Shown: piece after piece, positions 5,986 to 9,331 of the stretch | Position numbering within the stretch: the stretch's first letter is position 1 | Layout: every line of letters begins with the position of its first letter | DNA from: Bacteroidales bacterium | GTDB taxonomy: Bacteria > Bacteroidota > Bacteroidia > Bacteroidales > SM23-62 | Assembly (NCBI GenBank): GCA_016783865.1 | Contig: JADHVS010000172.1 | Span: 1-9,331, forward strand | Direction: 5' to 3' | DNA length: 9,331 nucleotides | Notes under the pieces: model-generated | Seen by the model: only the letters and a program-made list of their open reading frames with translations | What the model was told of the DNA's origin: nothing | The model's database searches: none | Translations under genes and position numbers: made by a program

Positions 5986-8145
5986 ATGAAAAAACTTTAC
6001 ATTTTTCTATCTCTTCTGATAGCAAGTTATACTACTTCGTTTTGTCAGAATGATTATTTCCTGTACTGGGATTTTAATGACAGCAAAGAAATTCCCAACC
6101 TGAATGTGGATATGTCAGAAGAAGAAGAAGAAGAAGAAGAAGAAGAGAAGGCTCCTCTTGTTTCAACTAAGGAAATTATAACCAAATCTAATTTTGAAAT
6201 TCACGGTCTTGCAAAATATGTTCATGGCGTAAAGGGCACTGCCATGAAATTCGACGGATTCTCGTCCCACATAAATGGATGGCCCGAACTGCCGGAAGTA
6301 TACGACGATGAAGGTTACGAAACAGATCCAATGCCGGAAGAAATAAGTATTGAAGCCTGGATAGCCATTGGTGCTTACCCCTGGAACTGGGCACCTATTC
6401 TAACCATGGGGAAGTATAAAATTACCGGATTTTATTTTGGTATCGATTCAAGGGGACGAGTAGGATTTCAGATGTCTGATGCTACCTCTGTATGGCATGA
6501 ATGCAATTCAGAAATTGATTCTCAAACGCAATTGGGACTCGATCTCCAAAAATGGTATCATGTCGTTGGCACCTATAGTCCGGAAAATGGATTGGCTGTA
6601 TATATTAACGGCGAACTGGCAAATACGTATAACGACTTCACGTTTGATTATGGCATTGTCTACAGCAATATGGAAGAAGGTTTCTCAATTGGTAAGAACA
6701 GTACAGATCTACCACCTTCGGATCCTATACGAGATTGGGCAACTTACCCATCCAGTTATACTTTTGACGGTATCATTGATGAATTAAAAGTATATAATAA
6801 AGAGCTTACCAAAGAAGAAGTGACCAAACAATATACATCGATTGAACCTGAAAATGAACCCACCTTTGAATCAAGAAAATTCCCAACTGTTAAGTCTTCA
6901 GGCAGATTTGGTGCGAACTATACTCGCTTGAAATATTACCAGGAATGGGATGCAATCTGGCCCGTTGGCGATTACATGGATGTAGTTGTTCAATTTGATG
7001 AACTCCCTACAAAAGTGATGTTTTGGAGGGGTACGAGGTATTCAGCCTGTCAGGTTTCAGAAAATGGCAAATGGATGGCAGATCAAAGCAGAGAAACAGG
7101 AAGTAACTGGTTCTTAGGAGAAGATTCAAGAGAAAATATACCCACAGGTTGTGTAGAACACATGAGCGATGTCCAATGCAGGAGTTCTCGTGTTGCAATC
7201 ATAGAAAATAATGACGCAAGAGTACTGGTTAACTGGAGATACCTTCAGATGGATGTAAAATTCCGGCAACTGGACTTGCCCAATGAAACAGGTTTTGGTG
7301 AGTGGGGAAACGAATATTATTATATATATCCCGATGGTGTTACCGTCAGAAAAGTTTTGCCGGGAAGAGGCGGATGGCAGGAAACTATCTTTCTAAATGA
7401 ACCTGGTACGCGTCCTGAAGACAATGTGGAATTGGAAGCCAGCACATTGTTAAATATGAATGGTGAAAGTAAAACTTATACATGGGAACATGGCTATCCA
7501 ACGTTCGATTTAGATGATGCAGTCATCCAAGTCACTAATTTTAAATCTGAGTTTAAACCATATATGATTTTTCGCGAAGGTGGTGGGTTTGATGTCTTTA
7601 ATTTAGAAGTCAGGCCAGAATACTCACACTTTCCATGGTGGAATCACTGGCCCGTTGCACAGGTAATCTCCGATGGCCGCAGCGCAAATGCGCCGGACAG
7701 GGCTGCACATTCATCGATAAGCTGGGGAGATCCCAATGGCGAGGCTGCTTTATACGGAATGACAAACCAGGACCCTGCCAGCCTAGTTGATCTGGCCAGG
7801 TCATGGAACAGACCGCCGAGAATGAAGCTTCTGGGAGACGGTTATGCAAACAAAGGGTATGACTATACAGAAAGAGCATATTTTTTAGACACAGAGGACC
7901 AGGAGGCTGATATTGAGCTTGAATTTGATGCAAGTGAAAACAATCCGATATATAACCTGGCGTTGGTTGTCAACAACTGGGGCGGTGAAGAAGTTACTCT
8001 CAGAGTAAATGAAAAAGATGTCCCAAAAGGAAAAGATTTTAGAACCGGAATTGAATATGATGTAAAAGGCAACATGAAATTAATCGTATGGATCAAGCAC
8101 AAAGCCAAAAACAGGACCCGGATATCATTGACTCCAGTGATTTAA
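5986..8145 (+). CDS. Exported LamG-domain protein with large uncharacterised C-terminal region
   Basis: A signal peptide (1 to about 20, ending TTSFCQ) precedes a LamG/concanavalin A-like jelly-roll domain (about 25-285). Its typical landmarks are YWDFND (27-32), GTAMKFDGFSSHI (84-96), ISIEAWI (120-126), KWYHVVGTY (189-197), AVYINGELA (204-212) and the closing FDGIIDELKVYNKELT (260-275). Such domains usually bind carbohydrate or protein ligands. Between the first LamG strand and the next sits an acidic insert with ten consecutive Glu (45-54). Residues 290-719 form a second region with no family I can name. It is rich in Trp and Tyr and has conserved-looking stretches such as EYYYIYPDG (443-451), NEPGTRPEDN (471-480) and FPWWNHWP (549-556). 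No C-terminal T9SS signal is evident. The start follows the IS6 element by 127 bp; the next gene starts 53 bp after the stop. It is probably cell-surface or periplasmic, with binding or enzymatic function unresolved. Confidence 0.82.
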   Translation: MKKLYIFLSLLIASYTTSFCQNDYFLYWDFNDSKEIPNLNVDMSEEEEEEEEEEKAPLVSTKEIITKSNFEIHGLAKYVHGVKGTAMKFDGFSSHINGWPELPEVYDDEGYETDPMPEEISIEAWIAIGAYPWNWAPILTMGKYKITGFYFGIDSRGRVGFQMSDATSVWHECNSEIDSQTQLGLDLQKWYHVVGTYSPENGLAVYINGELANTYNDFTFDYGIVYSNMEEGFSIGKNSTDLPPSDPIRDWATYPSSYTFDGIIDELKVYNKELTKEEVTKQYTSIEPENEPTFESRKFPTVKSSGRFGANYTRLKYYQEWDAIWPVGDYMDVVVQFDELPTKVMFWRGTRYSACQVSENGKWMADQSRETGSNWFLGEDSRENIPTGCVEHMSDVQCRSSRVAIIENNDARVLVNWRYLQMDVKFRQLDLPNETGFGEWGNEYYYIYPDGVTVRKVLPGRGGWQETIFLNEPGTRPEDNVELEASTLLNMNGESKTYTWEHGYPTFDLDDAVIQVTNFKSEFKPYMIFREGGGFDVFNLEVRPEYSHFPWWNHWPVAQVISDGRSANAPDRAAHSSISWGDPNGEAALYGMTNQDPASLVDLARSWNRPPRMKLLGDGYANKGYDYTERAYFLDTEDQEADIELEFDASENNPIYNLALVVNNWGGEEVTLRVNEKDVPKGKDFRTGIEYDVKGNMKLIVWIKHKAKNRTRISLTPVI
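6118..6144 (+). repeat. GAA trinucleotide microsatellite, nine units, in-frame
   Basis: Nine uninterrupted GAA codons at 6118-6144, followed by GAG, encode ten consecutive Glu within the LamG protein. Unit gain or loss by slippage would change the length of the acidic tract without shifting the frame. Confidence 0.9.
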
Positions 8146-8198
8146 ACAGCTTCATGATTCATGTACAGACAAAGTAACCGAATTATTAAAAACAAAAA

Positions 8199-9331
8199 AT
8201 GAAAACAAAATATTATATTATATCGATCATAGGTCTTTGTGGCTTTTTAACAGGTACTTCTAACCTTTCCGCCCAGATTATTCCAGGCAGTACCGAATAC
8301 AATGAAAATATTGAATGGGAAAGTGTATTTACAGACGGTCCTCCGGGAAAGGTGAACAGAGCCGTGGTGGACTCAGACGGTAATTATGCGGTAATTTTTA
8401 TGCCGGATAATCAATCCCGCATCCATAAAATTGATGGAAATACTGGTGAAAGAATCTGGAGCGTAACAATTAAAAATACAGCCGGATTTGGCATTTCTGA
8501 GATCAACGATGCCGGACGTTGCGATTACATTGCCAGTGGCGGAATTGGAAAAACACAGGAAAGATGGATTGCCAGGCTTAATGGTGACGATGGATCTATC
8601 CTATGGAGTAAAACCTATAATTCCGACGGTAAATCACGTGAGTACGATGGCATTAGAATGACAATCGTCGGGTCTGATGGCTATATCTATGGTGCCGGAC
8701 TTATTGGGGGAGCCGAACAGGGAACTATATTTATGGCTTACGGTGGCGAAGCGACAATCATGAAAATAGACCCGGACAACGGCAAGGAGATCTGGACACA
8801 CTCAAACCCGAATACAGCCTATGCTTTGGCAGTTGTTGAAGCTTCAGATGGTAATTTGTATTATGGCTCATCACAGCAGGATAAAGACCTGACACTGACC
8901 AAACTGAATAAAAACGGTACCGAAATATGGACAAAAAGTTTACCCGGTACAGAAATGATTATTCCTTACGATATGGCAATCGATACAGTTGATATATTGT
9001 ATTATGGTGGCCATTCCGGGAGAAAGGGTGCCGGGGATCCCTATGATTATTCCTGCGTAAAAATGGATACAGAGGGGAATGTAAACTGGGTTAAGCACTA
9101 TGCCAATCCACGGGGTTACAGCATGAGCTATATACGCAGTGAATTATACGGGGTAAAAGTAGGACCGCATGGTGTATATCTTTTTGGAGGTACAGGAGAT
9201 GAAAGCGAATACAGTGTTGAAAATCCTCCGTTTCCATCATCCGATGTATGGATGGGTTGGGTGGTTATTACAGACCGGGACGGCAATATTTTGAGAAGCG
9301 ATGTATATTGCCAGGATGGGGTAAATACAGC
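8199..9331 (+). CDS. Exported beta-propeller-like (PQQ/WD-type repeat) protein, 3' end beyond window
   Basis: An open frame starts at ATG 8199 and runs without a stop to the window end, giving 377 codons. The N terminus MKTKYYIISIIGLCGFLTGT ... NLSAQ is a good Sec signal peptide (about 1-26). The mature part shows a recurring blade pattern: a DGxxY or similar strand followed by KxDxxxGxxxW. Examples are IHKIDGNTGERIWS, IARLNGDDGSILWS, IMKIDPDNGKEIWT, LTKLNKNGTEIWT, CVKMDTEGNVNWV and VVITDRDGNILRS, with strands such as DGYIYGAG and DGNLYYGSS between them. At least six blades are visible, as in PQQ-like outer-surface propellers. No enzyme motif is recognisable. A 53-bp gap to the LamG gene suggests one transcript. 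A C-terminal sorting domain, if any, would lie outside the window. Confidence 0.8.
   Translation, partial: MKTKYYIISIIGLCGFLTGTSNLSAQIIPGSTEYNENIEWESVFTDGPPGKVNRAVVDSDGNYAVIFMPDNQSRIHKIDGNTGERIWSVTIKNTAGFGISEINDAGRCDYIASGGIGKTQERWIARLNGDDGSILWSKTYNSDGKSREYDGIRMTIVGSDGYIYGAGLIGGAEQGTIFMAYGGEATIMKIDPDNGKEIWTHSNPNTAYALAVVEASDGNLYYGSSQQDKDLTLTKLNKNGTEIWTKSLPGTEMIIPYDMAIDTVDILYYGGHSGRKGAGDPYDYSCVKMDTEGNVNWVKHYANPRGYSMSYIRSELYGVKVGPHGVYLFGGTGDESEYSVENPPFPSSDVWMGWVVITDRDGNILRSDVYCQDGVNT

Noticed and set aside
7610..8108. Two overlapping minus-strand open frames opposite the LamG protein C terminus
   Set aside because: Neither has a recognisable domain or start context, and the plus-strand frame is continuous and well supported.
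8152..8164. Small palindrome CATGATTCATG after the LamG gene
   Set aside because: Five base pairs around one base with no T-tract do not make a credible terminator.

Overview
The window looks like an accessory region of a low-GC Bacteroidota genome, probably a marine or environmental polysaccharide degrader. This is inferred from AT-rich intergenic DNA without clear Shine-Dalgarno sites, Sec signal peptides ending in a Gln of the Bacteroidota type, large exported LamG, beta-helix, PKD and beta-propeller proteins, and IS4 and IS6 transposases of types common in that phylum. No rRNA, tRNA, CRISPR array or replication gene was found.

Layout. (1) 1-1042 holds a C-terminally truncated IS4-family transposase on the minus strand, with short tandem repeats and unassigned sequence at its broken end and a translation-blocking type hairpin beside its start codon. 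(2) 1193-5072 is a two-gene plus-strand unit separated by 40 bp. It encodes a nucleoside-hydrolase-fold lipoprotein and a 937-residue exported protein that joins an ADP-ribosylglycohydrolase (ARH) fold domain to a right-handed beta-helix and a PKD domain. (3) 5075-5858 is a complete but decayed IS6-family element: its transposase carries an in-frame TAA, its right inverted repeat lacks 4 bp, and no 8-bp target duplication is visible. Its left end lies two bases after the stop codon of the fusion gene. (4) 5986-9331 holds a second plus-strand pair separated by 53 bp. It encodes an exported LamG protein with a large uncharacterised C-terminal region and a poly-Glu tract made by a GAA microsatellite, then an exported beta-propeller-like protein that runs off the window.

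Working hypothesis (inference). Two exported proteins with folds that characteristically cut N-glycosidic bonds, nucleoside hydrolase and ARH, sit side by side with LamG, beta-helix, PKD and propeller proteins suited to carbohydrate or surface binding. The group could process a ribosylated, nucleoside-like or other glycosidic substrate outside the cytoplasm. There is no SusC/SusD pair, sulfatase or recognised CAZyme in view, so a polysaccharide utilisation locus cannot be claimed. Insertion sequences have remodelled both flanks of the first gene pair.
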